From the NCBI RefSeq assembly GCF_913773635.1, contig NZ_CAJYGQ010000005.1:124001-188000 (forward strand): 64,000 bases of DNA, in the 5' to 3' direction. Of this stretch, positions 26,749-35,039 are shown piece by piece (positions within the stretch are counted from its first letter, which is position 1; each line of letters opens with the position of its first letter). The notes beneath the pieces were generated by a model that made no database searches, was not told the origin of the DNA, and saw nothing but the letters and a program-made list of their open reading frames with translations. The stretch comes from an uncultured Mucilaginibacter sp. (GTDB lineage: Bacteria; Bacteroidota; Bacteroidia; Sphingobacteriales; Sphingobacteriaceae). The position numbers and the translations under genes were made by a program.

Positions 26749-26830
26749 GTTTACTTTGGCAACTTGTATACTATAGGCACTAATATTGATGTTTTATAAT
26801 TCAGGCACAGATTTAAAAAATATAAAGGAA

Positions 26831-28975
26831 ATGTTTACAAAATTATATACGTTCCTGGTGTTGGGCGCAACGCTGGCTTGCCAGGCGTCAACCTCAGGGC
26901 CGGTCAAGGTTGACGGTTCAACCAATTTGGTACCCGATCAGCAACAAAGCATCGTGGCTAAGGAGGTTGCCGGGCTTATAAGCAGTTACAATTACAAGAA
27001 AGTTGCCCTTAATGATTCGCTTTCCAGCCTTATATATACCCGCTATCTTAAATCGTTAGATCAAAACCATAATTACCTGCTGGCATCAGATATTAAAGAC
27101 TTTGACCGTTTTAAAACGGTGTTTGACGACGACCTCAAAGCCGGTAATTTGAATAATGCCTTCTATATATTTAACGTTTACCAGAAACGTTACCTGGAGC
27201 GTATTAACTACTCTTTAGCACAGGTTGATAAATCATTTGATTATGGTAAAAATGAAAGCTTTACGTATGACCGCGAAAAGGAGCCATGGGTTGCTAACCA
27301 GGCCGAAATGAATAAGCTTTGGAGCCAACGTGTAAAGTATGATTTGCTTAACCTTAAGCTGGCCACTGCCGATATGGGTAAAAACAAGGAAACCTTACGT
27401 AAGCGTTACCAAAGCCTTATATCGCAATCTAAAAAACTATCAAATCAAGACGTTTTTCAGATATTTATGGATGCCTTTACCGAGTCGGTAGATCCGCATA
27501 CCAATTACTATAACCCTGCCAACGCGGCTAATTTTAACATTGAAATGTCGCGCTCGTTAGAAGGTATAGGCGCAACCCTTGCCAGCGAAAACGAGTATGT
27601 TACCATTAAAAGTGTTGTAGCCGGTGGCCCTGCTGATAAAAGCCGTCAGATAAATATTGATGACCGTATTGTTGCAGTTGCACAAGGTAATCAGGGCGGT
27701 GAATACCAGGATGTGGTGGGCTGGCGCCTTGAAAATGCTATAGCACTTATACGCGGTAAAAAAGGCACAACAGTGCGCTTGAAAATACTGCCTAAAGGAG
27801 TTTCAACGTCGGCACAGCCACGCATTGTTGAAATGGTTCGTGAAAAAATCGTTCTGAAAGATCAGTTAGCAAAAAAGGAAATACGCACTTACAATTCAAA
27901 CGGTAAAACTTTAAAAATTGGAATCATCAACGTTCCTGCATTTTACATAGATTTTAATGCTTACCGCGCAAAAGATCCAAACTATCAAAGTACCACGCGT
28001 GATGTTAAGCTGATTCTTGATACCTTAAAGCGTGAAAACGTTGACGGCGTAATACTCGATCTTCGTCAAAACGGTGGCGGGTCATTGATCGAGGCTATCG
28101 AGCTTACCGGCTTATTTATTAAAAACGGACCGGTAGTACAAGTGCGTGATACCCGTAACCGTATTGAGGTTGACGAAGATGAAGACCCTACTGTAACTTA
28201 TGCAGGTCCGCTTGCAGTAATGACGGATCGTTTCAGCGCTTCGGCATCTGAAATTTTCGCAGGCGCTATTCAGGATTACGGCAGAGGCATAATTATAGGT
28301 ACACAAACCTATGGTAAAGGTACAGTGCAAAGCGCTATTGAGTTAGATAAGGTAATTAACCCATCAATTAAAGAGATGCTTACCGCAATGACCAAAAAAG
28401 CAAGCGGTACAGGAGCAGAATCTAAATTCGGGCAGTTGAACTTAACCGTAGCCAAATTCTATCGTATAAGCGGAAGTTCTACCCAGCATAAAGGAGTTAT
28501 GCCTGATATCAAGTTCCCTTCGGTTATTCCGTTAGATAAGTATGGAGAAGATACCGAGCCATCAGCTTTACCATTTGATGTTATCAATAAAAGTAATTAT
28601 ACCAAGGTAGGTGATTTGGGTACAGTAATACCTCAGTTGAGCAAAATGCACGAAGACCGTATGGCCAAAAACGCCAACTACAAGTATTTGCTTGAGGATA
28701 TTGCCGATTATAAAAAACGTCAAAATGAAACAAGCATAACGCTGAATGAGCAACAGTTAAAGCAACAGCGCGACAGTGAAGAGCAAAAGAACTTTGAGCG
28801 TAATAACTTGCGCCGAGCAGCATTAAATTTGCCACCTTTGAAAAAGGGACAGGTTAGACCTAAAAATGAAGACCTCGACTTTTTAAAGATGGAGGCAGGG
28901 CAAATTTTGACTGATTACATTAGCATTAGTAAGGATAGCCGATTTACGAATAATCAGGCGCCTACGCAGCCTTAA
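26831..28975 (+). CDS. prc: C-terminal processing (tail-specific) protease, S41
   Basis: 714 residues from ATG 26831, where the signal sequence begins (MFTKLYTFLVLGATLACQAS, possible lipobox LAC); the frame extends 15 codons further without sense. Order: N-terminal Tsp-type helical domain, PDZ domain (about 225-310, IDDRIVAVAQ), S41 protease domain with GVILDLRQNGGGSL, catalytic Ser in RFSASASEIFAG and Lys in YGKGTVQ, then a DUF3340-like C-terminal region. It degrades or trims periplasmic proteins from the C-terminus. Confidence 0.94.
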   Translation: MFTKLYTFLVLGATLACQASTSGPVKVDGSTNLVPDQQQSIVAKEVAGLISSYNYKKVALNDSLSSLIYTRYLKSLDQNHNYLLASDIKDFDRFKTVFDDDLKAGNLNNAFYIFNVYQKRYLERINYSLAQVDKSFDYGKNESFTYDREKEPWVANQAEMNKLWSQRVKYDLLNLKLATADMGKNKETLRKRYQSLISQSKKLSNQDVFQIFMDAFTESVDPHTNYYNPANAANFNIEMSRSLEGIGATLASENEYVTIKSVVAGGPADKSRQINIDDRIVAVAQGNQGGEYQDVVGWRLENAIALIRGKKGTTVRLKILPKGVSTSAQPRIVEMVREKIVLKDQLAKKEIRTYNSNGKTLKIGIINVPAFYIDFNAYRAKDPNYQSTTRDVKLILDTLKRENVDGVILDLRQNGGGSLIEAIELTGLFIKNGPVVQVRDTRNRIEVDEDEDPTVTYAGPLAVMTDRFSASASEIFAGAIQDYGRGIIIGTQTYGKGTVQSAIELDKVINPSIKEMLTAMTKKASGTGAESKFGQLNLTVAKFYRISGSSTQHKGVMPDIKFPSVIPLDKYGEDTEPSALPFDVINKSNYTKVGDLGTVIPQLSKMHEDRMAKNANYKYLLEDIADYKKRQNETSITLNEQQLKQQRDSEEQKNFERNNLRRAALNLPPLKKGQVRPKNEDLDFLKMEAGQILTDYISISKDSRFTNNQAPTQP

Positions 28976-28999
28976 TAAAAGAAATACCTATAGTTTATC

Positions 29000-29024
29000 A
29001 ACGCCCGCATGTCGGGCGTTTTTT
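29000..29024 (+). terminator. Terminator after prc
   Basis: AACGCCCG (29000-29007) pairs with CGGGCGTT (29013-29020) around a 5-base loop, followed by a T-run. Confidence 0.9.
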
Positions 29025-29196
29025 ATTTGCCGAAATTTTATTTTGTGGTGTTTATGTGCTTTGATCTTGTCATTTAAGTTTTTATTTGCCTTTTAAAGGG
29101 CTTATTTCAATTATTTTGAAATAAGTCAAAACAATCATGTCAAAATCATGTTCCCAATCACCGTTCGATAAATATTTACAACAAAATAAAATTCTT
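29025..29196. other. Gene-free upstream region of the first NTF2-like gene
   Basis: Short AT-rich region without coding character between the prc terminator and the ECF-like promoter. It includes a TTATTTCAA/TTGAAATAA inverted pair around 29102-29124. Nothing else was seen. Confidence 0.45.
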
Positions 29197-29227
29197 TGTA
29201 ACGTTTGTGGTAGTTGTAGTGTCTTAT
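29197..29227 (+). promoter_or_regulatory. ECF-sigma-like promoter, copy 1
   Basis: TGTAACGTTTG (29197-29207), 13 bases, GTCTTAT (29221-29227). Both elements and the spacing recur exactly upstream of the paralogous gene (29966-29996). The AAC core at -35 and GTC at -10 are typical of ECF-type promoters; assignment to a particular sigma factor is not possible. Confidence 0.7.
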
Positions 29228-29276
29228 GGGTATAAAAGCAAAAACAACAATTTAAATAACATCAATTTTAAACGAT

Positions 29277-29705
29277 ATGAAAACTTTAAAAACTTTAGTA
29301 TTAGGTATAGCTTTATTGGCAACTGCTCAGTTTGTAAAAGCTGATGAAATTGTTAAAACAGTAAAATCAACTAAAAATAACGCCGTTGACGCTTACGTAA
29401 GCGCCATGACAACTGGTCAGAGTACCGAACTTAATAATGTAATTGAAGAGAATGCTAAATTCAGCATCCTGCGTGGCAACAAAGTAATGAGCTTTAGCAA
29501 GTCAGCCATGTTGCAGTTTGCTGTAGAAAACAAAGACGTGCGCCAGGACTGTAAAACCAATGTTGAAGAAGTTGAAGGCAACGATGACATGAGCATTGTG
29601 AAAGTAGAAATGAACTATGGTAAGTTTGTACGCACTAATTATGTAACCGTTGCTAATACAGGTGATGGCTGGAAAATTACCAATGTATATTCGGTAATCA
29701 AATAA
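29277..29705 (+). CDS. Secreted NTF2-like (lumazine-binding 2 type) protein, copy 1
   Basis: 142 residues with a Sec signal peptide (1-22, ending VKA-DE). The mature domain has the NTF2-like layout: helix NAVDAYVSAMTTGQSTELNNVIEENAKFSI, then strands ending MNYGKFVRTNYVTVANTGDGWKITNVYSVI, matching the putative lumazine-binding family found in many secreted Bacteroidota proteins. No catalytic residue stands out. It is a close paralogue of the next gene (about two-thirds identical by eye) and has the same ECF-like promoter and a similar long terminator. Confidence 0.8.
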   Translation: MKTLKTLVLGIALLATAQFVKADEIVKTVKSTKNNAVDAYVSAMTTGQSTELNNVIEENAKFSILRGNKVMSFSKSAMLQFAVENKDVRQDCKTNVEEVEGNDDMSIVKVEMNYGKFVRTNYVTVANTGDGWKITNVYSVIK

Positions 29706-29724
29706 AAAGTTTTGTTCTCAATTA

Positions 29725-29770
29725 TATAAAGCACTAAAGCCGCTCATTTGAGCGGCTTTAGTGCTTTATA
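29725..29770. terminator. Very long hairpin terminator
   Basis: 22-bp perfect arms (29725-29746 and 29749-29770) that nearly meet, giving a strong hairpin just after the first NTF2-like gene. The following T content is modest. Confidence 0.8.
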
Positions 29771-29965
29771 GTGTTTTGTACTGCCGAGGCGTGGGAAAGC
29801 TTTGAATTTTTAAGCACATCAAAAATCATCAATTTAAAAACGTCACAGTTAATTGCGGTTTTGCTGATAATGTTAACTGTATTATATGGACAAATTAACG
29901 AACTTATTGATTTTGATGGCTAAATGTTAAAAGGTTGTTAAATGTGAAAATTGTTGGCAAATAAG
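29771..29965. other. Gene-free spacer between tandem paralogues
   Basis: AT-rich DNA with several GTTAA repeats (around 29870-29940) and no open frame of note. The ECF-like promoter of the second copy follows at once. Confidence 0.45.
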
Positions 29966-29996
29966 TGTAACGTTTGCTGTTAAGCGGTTGTCTTAT
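29966..29996 (+). promoter_or_regulatory. ECF-sigma-like promoter, copy 2
   Basis: TGTAACGTTTG (29966-29976), 13 bases, GTCTTAT (29990-29996), identical in elements and spacing to copy 1, followed by the shared AAAAGCAAA stretch. It lies 51 bases before ATG 30048. Confidence 0.7.
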
Positions 29997-30047
29997 AGAT
30001 ACAAAAGCAAACAAAAACTTTTACTTAACATTTAAAATCTCAACGAT

Positions 30048-30476
30048 ATGAAAACCTTAAAATCACTTGTATTAGGCTTAGCCTTAGTAATAGTTGCTAA
30101 CATAGCAAAAGCCGACGAACCTATACCAGCAGTAAAATTAACTAAAAATTATGCTGTAGAAGCTTACGTAAACAGCGCCACTTTAGGCCAAAACACTGAG
30201 CTGGCATCGGTAATTGAAGATAACGCAAAGTTTAACATTTTACGCGGCAAGGCGGTTATGAGCTTTACAAAAGCCGATTTAATTAAACATGCCAACGAAA
30301 ATAAAGATGTACGTCAGGATTGTGCTACCACAGTTAGTGAGGTTGAAAGCAATGATGATATGAGCATTGTAAAGGTTGATATGAAATACAGCAACTTTAC
30401 CCGCACAAACTATGTGACTATTGCCAACACCGGCGATGGTTGGAAAATCACCAATGTATATTCTGTGTTCAAATAA
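30048..30476 (+). CDS. Secreted NTF2-like protein, copy 2
   Basis: 142 residues, the same length as the upstream paralogue, with signal peptide (1-22, ending AKA-DE). Conserved blocks include MKTLKSLVLGLAL, ENKDVRQDC and FTRTNYVTIANTGDGWKITNVYSV. The two copies differ mainly in the middle helix region. Tandem duplication including the promoter is the simplest origin. Function is unknown; small NTF2-like secreted proteins often bind ligands. Confidence 0.8.
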   Translation: MKTLKSLVLGLALVIVANIAKADEPIPAVKLTKNYAVEAYVNSATLGQNTELASVIEDNAKFNILRGKAVMSFTKADLIKHANENKDVRQDCATTVSEVESNDDMSIVKVDMKYSNFTRTNYVTIANTGDGWKITNVYSVFK

Positions 30477-30502
30477 AAAAGCCCTTCAACTTAATATATC
30501 AT

Positions 30503-30544
30503 AAATACCAAAGGCTGCTCAGTTTTGAGCAGCCTTTGGTATTT
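30503..30544. terminator. Long hairpin terminator between convergent genes
   Basis: 19-bp perfect arms (30503-30521 and 30526-30544) with a 4-base loop. It serves the second NTF2-like gene and probably the convergent SDR gene ending at 30556. Confidence 0.85.
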
Positions 30545-30555
30545 TATAGCCTTTA

Positions 30556-31239
30556 TTACGATTGGTACCGGGCCATTGTCCTTATGTCTTTTACGTCAAG
30601 CGTTTCCTTATTATAGCCGTAAGCAGCGGTGTTAATCATTCCTTCCCCAAGCTCGGTAAGGGTTCCGATAGTTCCGGGCATAATGGGTCTTAACAACGGA
30701 AACATCCAGGTTATATACTTATAAAATCCGAGAGTGTTTTTTAGTCCCGGGGTTGGTTTCATAAATGCCGGCCTAAAGTTGTATACCTGTTTAAACTGAA
30801 GCAGCTTGAGGTCATTTTCGGTTTTGCCCTTCACACGGCTCCAATTACTGCTGCCGTTAATATTTGTGCCTGCTCCTGATATATAACAAAAAGTCATATC
30901 AGCATTAAGGCGGCTAAGTGTTTGGGCAAAATGCATGGTAAGCTCATAAGTTATCTTATAATAATCATCCTTACTTACACCAATTGATGAAATTCCAAGA
31001 CAAAAAAAGCAGGCATTGTATCCAATCAGCTTGTCTTCTATTTTGCCTAGATCATGCATATCATCATGCAAAACTTCGGTTACTTTATGGTGTGTAATGC
31101 CGCTTGGTTTCCTGTTAACCAATAATATGCTTTCTACCAAGGTCGATTTCATGCATTCATGAGCAACACCCTCGCCAACCATACCGGTGGCACCAGTAAT
31201 TATTACCCTTAATAATGGTATTGATTTGGAAGTCATCAT
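30556..31239 (-). CDS. Atypical short-chain dehydrogenase (HTATIP2-like) protein
   Basis: 227 residues with the N-terminal Rossmann motif RVIITGATGMVGEGVAHEC and a later YISGAGTNINGSSNW followed by RVKGKTENDL, the pattern of atypical NAD(P)-binding SDRs related to HTATIP2. The classical YxxxK is not obvious, so oxidoreductase activity is uncertain. Two adjacent ATGs at 31239 and 31236 are both possible starts. It is divergent from the AraC gene. Confidence 0.8.
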   Translation of the reverse strand: MMTSKSIPLLRVIITGATGMVGEGVAHECMKSTLVESILLVNRKPSGITHHKVTEVLHDDMHDLGKIEDKLIGYNACFFCLGISSIGVSKDDYYKITYELTMHFAQTLSRLNADMTFCYISGAGTNINGSSNWSRVKGKTENDLKLLQFKQVYNFRPAFMKPTPGLKNTLGFYKYITWMFPLLRPIMPGTIGTLTELGEGMINTAAYGYNKETLDVKDIRTMARYQS

Positions 31240-31395
31240 TTAAATACTATTGCACGCTCACTTTGTTTCATCAGGTAGCAATCAATAAATTTTTTGTACT
31301 TGTGCAACGCTTTGTAATTAATGTCATTTATTAACATGATGCACATCACCGGTATTTAAATGATTAAAGCTTAGAATTGCATCAATAAGTAAATG

Positions 31396-31435
31396 ATACC
31401 ATTAAGGTTATGTTTAATACCAGTAAAAATGGTAT
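31396..31435. promoter_or_regulatory. Candidate AraC operator half-sites
   Basis: ATACCA occurs at 31396-31401 and 31417-31422, exactly 21 bp apart (two helical turns), and its complement TGGTAT at 31430-31435. The outer pair forms ATACCATT/AATGGTAT (8 bp perfect). They lie just upstream of the araC-family -7 box, between the two divergent genes. Confidence 0.55.
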
Positions 31436-31444
31436 AGTACTACT

Positions 31445-31452
31445 TAAATTTG
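31445..31452 (+). promoter_or_regulatory. -7 box of AraC-family gene, very close to ATG
   Basis: TAAATTTG is an exact TAnnTTTG match ending only seven bases before ATG 31460. The transcript would start at or within a base or two of the start codon, implying leaderless or near-leaderless mRNA. Confidence 0.55.
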
Positions 31453-31459
31453 TATCATC

Positions 31460-32362
31460 ATGAAGCAGGATATACCGGTTTACGATATTTGTACATTATC
31501 TGAATTTAAACAGGATGATATATTAATAAGCAGGTTTGCGCCTTATTTGCAAAGGCATCAAAACCTGCAAATGGCTCATAAGCACACGTTTTACCACCTC
31601 GTACTTTTTACACAAGGAGACGGTAACCACACCATAGACTTTGAGCAATTTGAAGTAAAACCCTATCAAGTTTACTTTATGGTACCGGGCCAGGTGCATA
31701 GCTGGGCGTTTAAAGGTGATGTTGATGGCTACGTTATAAACTTTTCCGTTCCTTTTTTCAACTCCTTTTTACTGAAGCCTGATTACCTGGAACAGTTTTC
31801 TTTTTTTAACGGAAGTACTGCTAATGCTGTAATTGATTTACCACAGCAGGTGCACAAAGAGATATTGGCTTTATTTGAACAATTGGTTGCCGAGAGTGAA
31901 GCCCCGCAAAGACTTGGGCTTGATATGGTTAGGGCCTTGATACTGCAGGTTTTTATAAAGGTTGGCCGCCTGGGCTTTGAGCAGCAGGAGATAAATATAA
32001 ATCCTTATAACTACACGTTGTTACGCAACTTCCAAACGCTCATTGAAAAGTATTATAAAACATTGCGCTTACCTAAGGATTATGCCGCAATGCTATACAT
32101 CACTCCAAACCACCTCAATGCGCTTTGTAAAGATGCTTTAAATATATCGGCAGGGGAAGTGATACGTAACAGGGTAACGCTTGAAGCAAAACGCTTACTT
32201 ATAAACCTGCAGTTAGGTATATCAGAAATTGCAGCTCAGCTCAATTTTGAAGACAATTCAAATTTTACAAAATTCTTTAAAAAGCAAACGGGCCTTACTC
32301 CGGAGGTTTTCAGGAAAGAGGCACTTAAACATACACAACATGAAAACATTAAGCTTAGATAA
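31460..32362 (+). CDS. AraC-family transcriptional regulator
   Basis: 300 residues: N-terminal cupin-like sensor domain (about 20-160, with AHKHTFYHLVLFTQGDG and VPGQVHSW) and a C-terminal double helix-turn-helix (about 195-295, with NHLNALCKDALNISAGEVI and ISEIAAQLNFEDNSNFTKFFKKQTGLTP). Ligand unknown. It overlaps the DUF983 gene downstream and is divergent from the SDR gene, a plausible target. Confidence 0.93.
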   Translation: MKQDIPVYDICTLSEFKQDDILISRFAPYLQRHQNLQMAHKHTFYHLVLFTQGDGNHTIDFEQFEVKPYQVYFMVPGQVHSWAFKGDVDGYVINFSVPFFNSFLLKPDYLEQFSFFNGSTANAVIDLPQQVHKEILALFEQLVAESEAPQRLGLDMVRALILQVFIKVGRLGFEQQEININPYNYTLLRNFQTLIEKYYKTLRLPKDYAAMLYITPNHLNALCKDALNISAGEVIRNRVTLEAKRLLINLQLGISEIAAQLNFEDNSNFTKFFKKQTGLTPEVFRKEALKHTQHENIKLR

Positions 32363-32762
32363 AACAGCAATGGCAAATCCTTCTGAATTCAAAAGCGCCT
32401 TACAATGTAAGTGTCCAAAATGCCGTACCGGTAATATGTTTGTCGGTAAGGGCTACCACTTAGGAGGCCAAACTATGCGTGAAAACTGTCCGCATTGTGG
32501 TTTTCACTTTGAAATAGAACCTGGGTACTTTTACGTAGCAATGTTTGTAAGCTACGCCATGAACGTTGCGGAGATGGTTACACTTGCCGTTGCAACCTAC
32601 ATTTTAACCGGTAATTTAGAGTCACCCTGGTTATATATTACCATATTGTTAGGCGTAGCATTTGCACTCTGGCCATTCAACTTTAGGTATTCAAGAGTGA
32701 TTTTGCTTTACTGGTTAACACCTAACCTGCATTTTGACCCAACCCGTGCTGGTGAGGCTTAA
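32340..32762 (+). CDS. DUF983 family membrane protein
   Basis: 140 residues if ATG 32340 is used (overlapping the AraC gene by 23 bases); ATG 32370 would give 130. It has two CxxC pairs, CKCPKC and NCPHCG, flanking a loop (zinc-ribbon-like), then two membrane helices (about 70-90 and 98-118). This is the DUF983 layout; function is unknown. Its stop directly adjoins the stop of the convergent esterase gene with no gap, so no terminator lies between. Confidence 0.85.
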   Translation: MKTLSLDKTAMANPSEFKSALQCKCPKCRTGNMFVGKGYHLGGQTMRENCPHCGFHFEIEPGYFYVAMFVSYAMNVAEMVTLAVATYILTGNLESPWLYITILLGVAFALWPFNFRYSRVILLYWLTPNLHFDPTRAGEA

Positions 32763-34073
32763 TTAAAACAAGCCAAATTTATCCATTGTCCAGTTGCTGA
32801 GGTACTCATAAATTGAAGGGGGTACCTCATGCGCAAGCTCAGGATAAACAAACAGTTTGTATTTAACCTTTATGTTGTTGAGCATAGCTTGAACGTTTGC
32901 CGGTGGGGCAAGGTTATCAAGTAAACTCATACCAATAAGTGCAGGGCATTTCAACTTGTCTGAAAAATTCTTCAGATCAAAGTAGTCGAGGTTGTAGAGT
33001 AACGTATTGAGCGCAATGCCTCTTTTACGGCCATACTCGGTAAAGCTTTTCATCGGCCATTCCTTACTTCCAACAGATGCACGGTAATCACAAAACACAG
33101 GATTGTTTGATGAGCAAAGCTTTACGCGTTGATCTAACGATGCAACCGCAATAGATAAATAGCCGCCCATACTTGCCCCCGATACCAGTATTTGTGTTGA
33201 ATCAAGATCTTTACGGGTTTCTATAAAATCAATAGCGCGCAGGCAATCCATTATGGCACCTCTGAATACGTATTTATTACGGTTTTCAACATCGGTTGTT
33301 ACGTAGCCCTCGGTAGTGGTGTGTATAACATCCTTACTGTTACCATGGCCGCGTACATTAAATGATAGTACAGCCATTTGAGGTGAACCATAAATGGGTT
33401 TTACACCTTCGCCGCCATAGCCCGGCAATATCACCCAAACCGGAAACTTCTCTTTAGGCTTGCGATCTTTAGGGAGCGTTAACCAGCCGCGTACGGTTAT
33501 GTTACCTATTGATTTCATTTCAACCAGGTAAACGTTGGTGTTCTTCTTATCAGAATCGGGCTTTGCGGTTACTTTATAGTTAGGGGCAATTTTATTCAGC
33601 TCATCTTTTGCTTTAGCCCAAAATGCATCAAAGTCGGCTGGCTTATTTCCGGCCGAGCTTATTTGCTGTGGGTTAATACCAATTACTCGTCTTATAGTAT
33701 CATCATACTCGTTAGTGTTGAGCATAATGTTCACCTTATAAAAGCCTGCAGGCTGGGTTGGAATACTTAACTGATACTTTCCGCTGCTTTTTTTGTTTAC
33801 TTTAACGCTGATGGAGCTGCTGCTTACTTCCTTGTTATTAGGTGCAATAATTGCGTAGCTTAATCGGCCGCTTTGGTCTGTCTTCAAGTTGTTCTTTATC
33901 TCAACTTTATAGGCAATGCGGTCGGTTCTTTTATAAATAGCTTCTTTTTTTGATGGCTTTGCATCCCATATAATTTCCTCTTCCTGTGCAGTAGCGGGAA
34001 GCATATTACAGGTAATAAGAACAGTAGCTAGCACAGCGCACTTTAAAAACTTTAGTGTATCCGCAATCAGCAT
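32763..34073 (-). CDS. Acetyl-xylan-esterase (AXE1)-like secreted hydrolase, copy A
   Basis: 436 residues with a signal peptide (about 1-29). Residues 30-130 form a beta-sandwich-like domain; the rest is an AXE1 / cephalosporin-C deacetylase alpha/beta hydrolase with oxyanion region LPGYGG, nucleophile Ser in SGASMGG, Asp in SLLDNLAPP and His in ELAHEVP, so the triad is intact. It probably removes acetyl groups from a polysaccharide in the periplasm or outside. It pairs with the barrel protein gene just upstream, and the pair is duplicated. Confidence 0.88.
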   Translation of the reverse strand: MLIADTLKFLKCAVLATVLITCNMLPATAQEEEIIWDAKPSKKEAIYKRTDRIAYKVEIKNNLKTDQSGRLSYAIIAPNNKEVSSSSISVKVNKKSSGKYQLSIPTQPAGFYKVNIMLNTNEYDDTIRRVIGINPQQISSAGNKPADFDAFWAKAKDELNKIAPNYKVTAKPDSDKKNTNVYLVEMKSIGNITVRGWLTLPKDRKPKEKFPVWVILPGYGGEGVKPIYGSPQMAVLSFNVRGHGNSKDVIHTTTEGYVTTDVENRNKYVFRGAIMDCLRAIDFIETRKDLDSTQILVSGASMGGYLSIAVASLDQRVKLCSSNNPVFCDYRASVGSKEWPMKSFTEYGRKRGIALNTLLYNLDYFDLKNFSDKLKCPALIGMSLLDNLAPPANVQAMLNNIKVKYKLFVYPELAHEVPPSIYEYLSNWTMDKFGLF

Positions 34074-34088
34074 GTTATGGGTAAATTG

Positions 34089-34919
34089 TTAAAACTTTTT
34101 AGAAACAGAAAACGCAATGTTAGTTCCTTTACCTGTGTTACGGCCAAACAGGAACTGGTTTACGGTTGCAAAGAAAGATAAATCGCGGTTGAGCAAATAG
34201 CCGTAACTTAAAGAAAGCTGGTGGTAAGCAAAATCGCGGTTTTGAACAAAGTTTACATTGAACTCCTTATTGGTACTTGATGAAATAACACCCGATAAGC
34301 CTGCACTTAGCTGATTGTGTAAATCAATGTTGTAACCAATTACGCCATTATACCTGAATTGAGTAGGGCCGGTGTCTGAAAAATAGAAGCGTCCGCCGGT
34401 TTGAACAGTAAAGTAGTATTTTTTGCCCGCGCCAGACATTAGTATGGAAAGATCAGTACCCGGAGCGCCAAGCCCTAGTGATTGCCTTGGGTATAGCGGC
34501 AAAATTGCCGTTGCTTGTAAAGCTAAATAGTATTTAAATTCAATATTTGTAAGATAGTAGCGTAAGCCGGCCTCAACATCACCAAAGCCATATTGTGATA
34601 CCTTGAGCGAATCTTGTTTTATTTGGTTTAAAACGTATGGAAGAGATGCTATGCCGGTAAACCTGCGCGATATGCCATACTCGGCATAAATACCAATGCT
34701 TTGAGACGCAAAATAACCATTGCCCGGATAACTGCGTGATTTACCTGTAGAATCCCAGGCACTGTTAGCCCTGAAGTAGCTTACGGATACCGATGTAAGC
34801 AGCTTGCCTTTACGAACAGGCCAGCCGCCTGCCGAAGCTTGCTGCATAAGCGTAAACACTAGAAATATAGTGTAAACCAGCGTTAACGAGTGAGGTTTAA
34901 GGATAACTTTTTTTAACAT
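34089..34919 (-). CDS. Outer-membrane beta-barrel protein, copy A
   Basis: 276 residues from ATG 34919 (MLKKVILKPHSLTL), where a signal sequence begins; an earlier start would read through noncoding sequence. The mature part is built of amphipathic strands ending with an aromatic-rich C-terminus (NIAFSVSKKF) typical of outer-membrane barrels. The N-terminal GGWPVRKGKLLTSVSVSYF is shared in pattern with the paralogue at 36377-37210. It resembles uncharacterised transporter/porin-like proteins. It lies between the two esterase genes. Confidence 0.72.
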   Translation of the reverse strand: MLKKVILKPHSLTLVYTIFLVFTLMQQASAGGWPVRKGKLLTSVSVSYFRANSAWDSTGKSRSYPGNGYFASQSIGIYAEYGISRRFTGIASLPYVLNQIKQDSLKVSQYGFGDVEAGLRYYLTNIEFKYYLALQATAILPLYPRQSLGLGAPGTDLSILMSGAGKKYYFTVQTGGRFYFSDTGPTQFRYNGVIGYNIDLHNQLSAGLSGVISSSTNKEFNVNFVQNRDFAYHQLSLSYGYLLNRDLSFFATVNQFLFGRNTGKGTNIAFSVSKKF

Positions 34920-35039
34920 TTGAAGATGTAATATTGCCCGGTATAAACTTTTATTGATGCCGGATGCGCCGCAAATTTTCAAAACGTTTGTGGCACTAAA
35001 ATTAAGCATTTGCCTGATTAATAGAGGCTGCAATTGCCA

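Noticed and set aside
29277..30476. Tandem repeat or CRISPR-like array from the repeated sequences
   Set aside because: The repetition is two full paralogous genes with promoters and terminators; no short repeat-spacer pattern exists here or elsewhere in the window.
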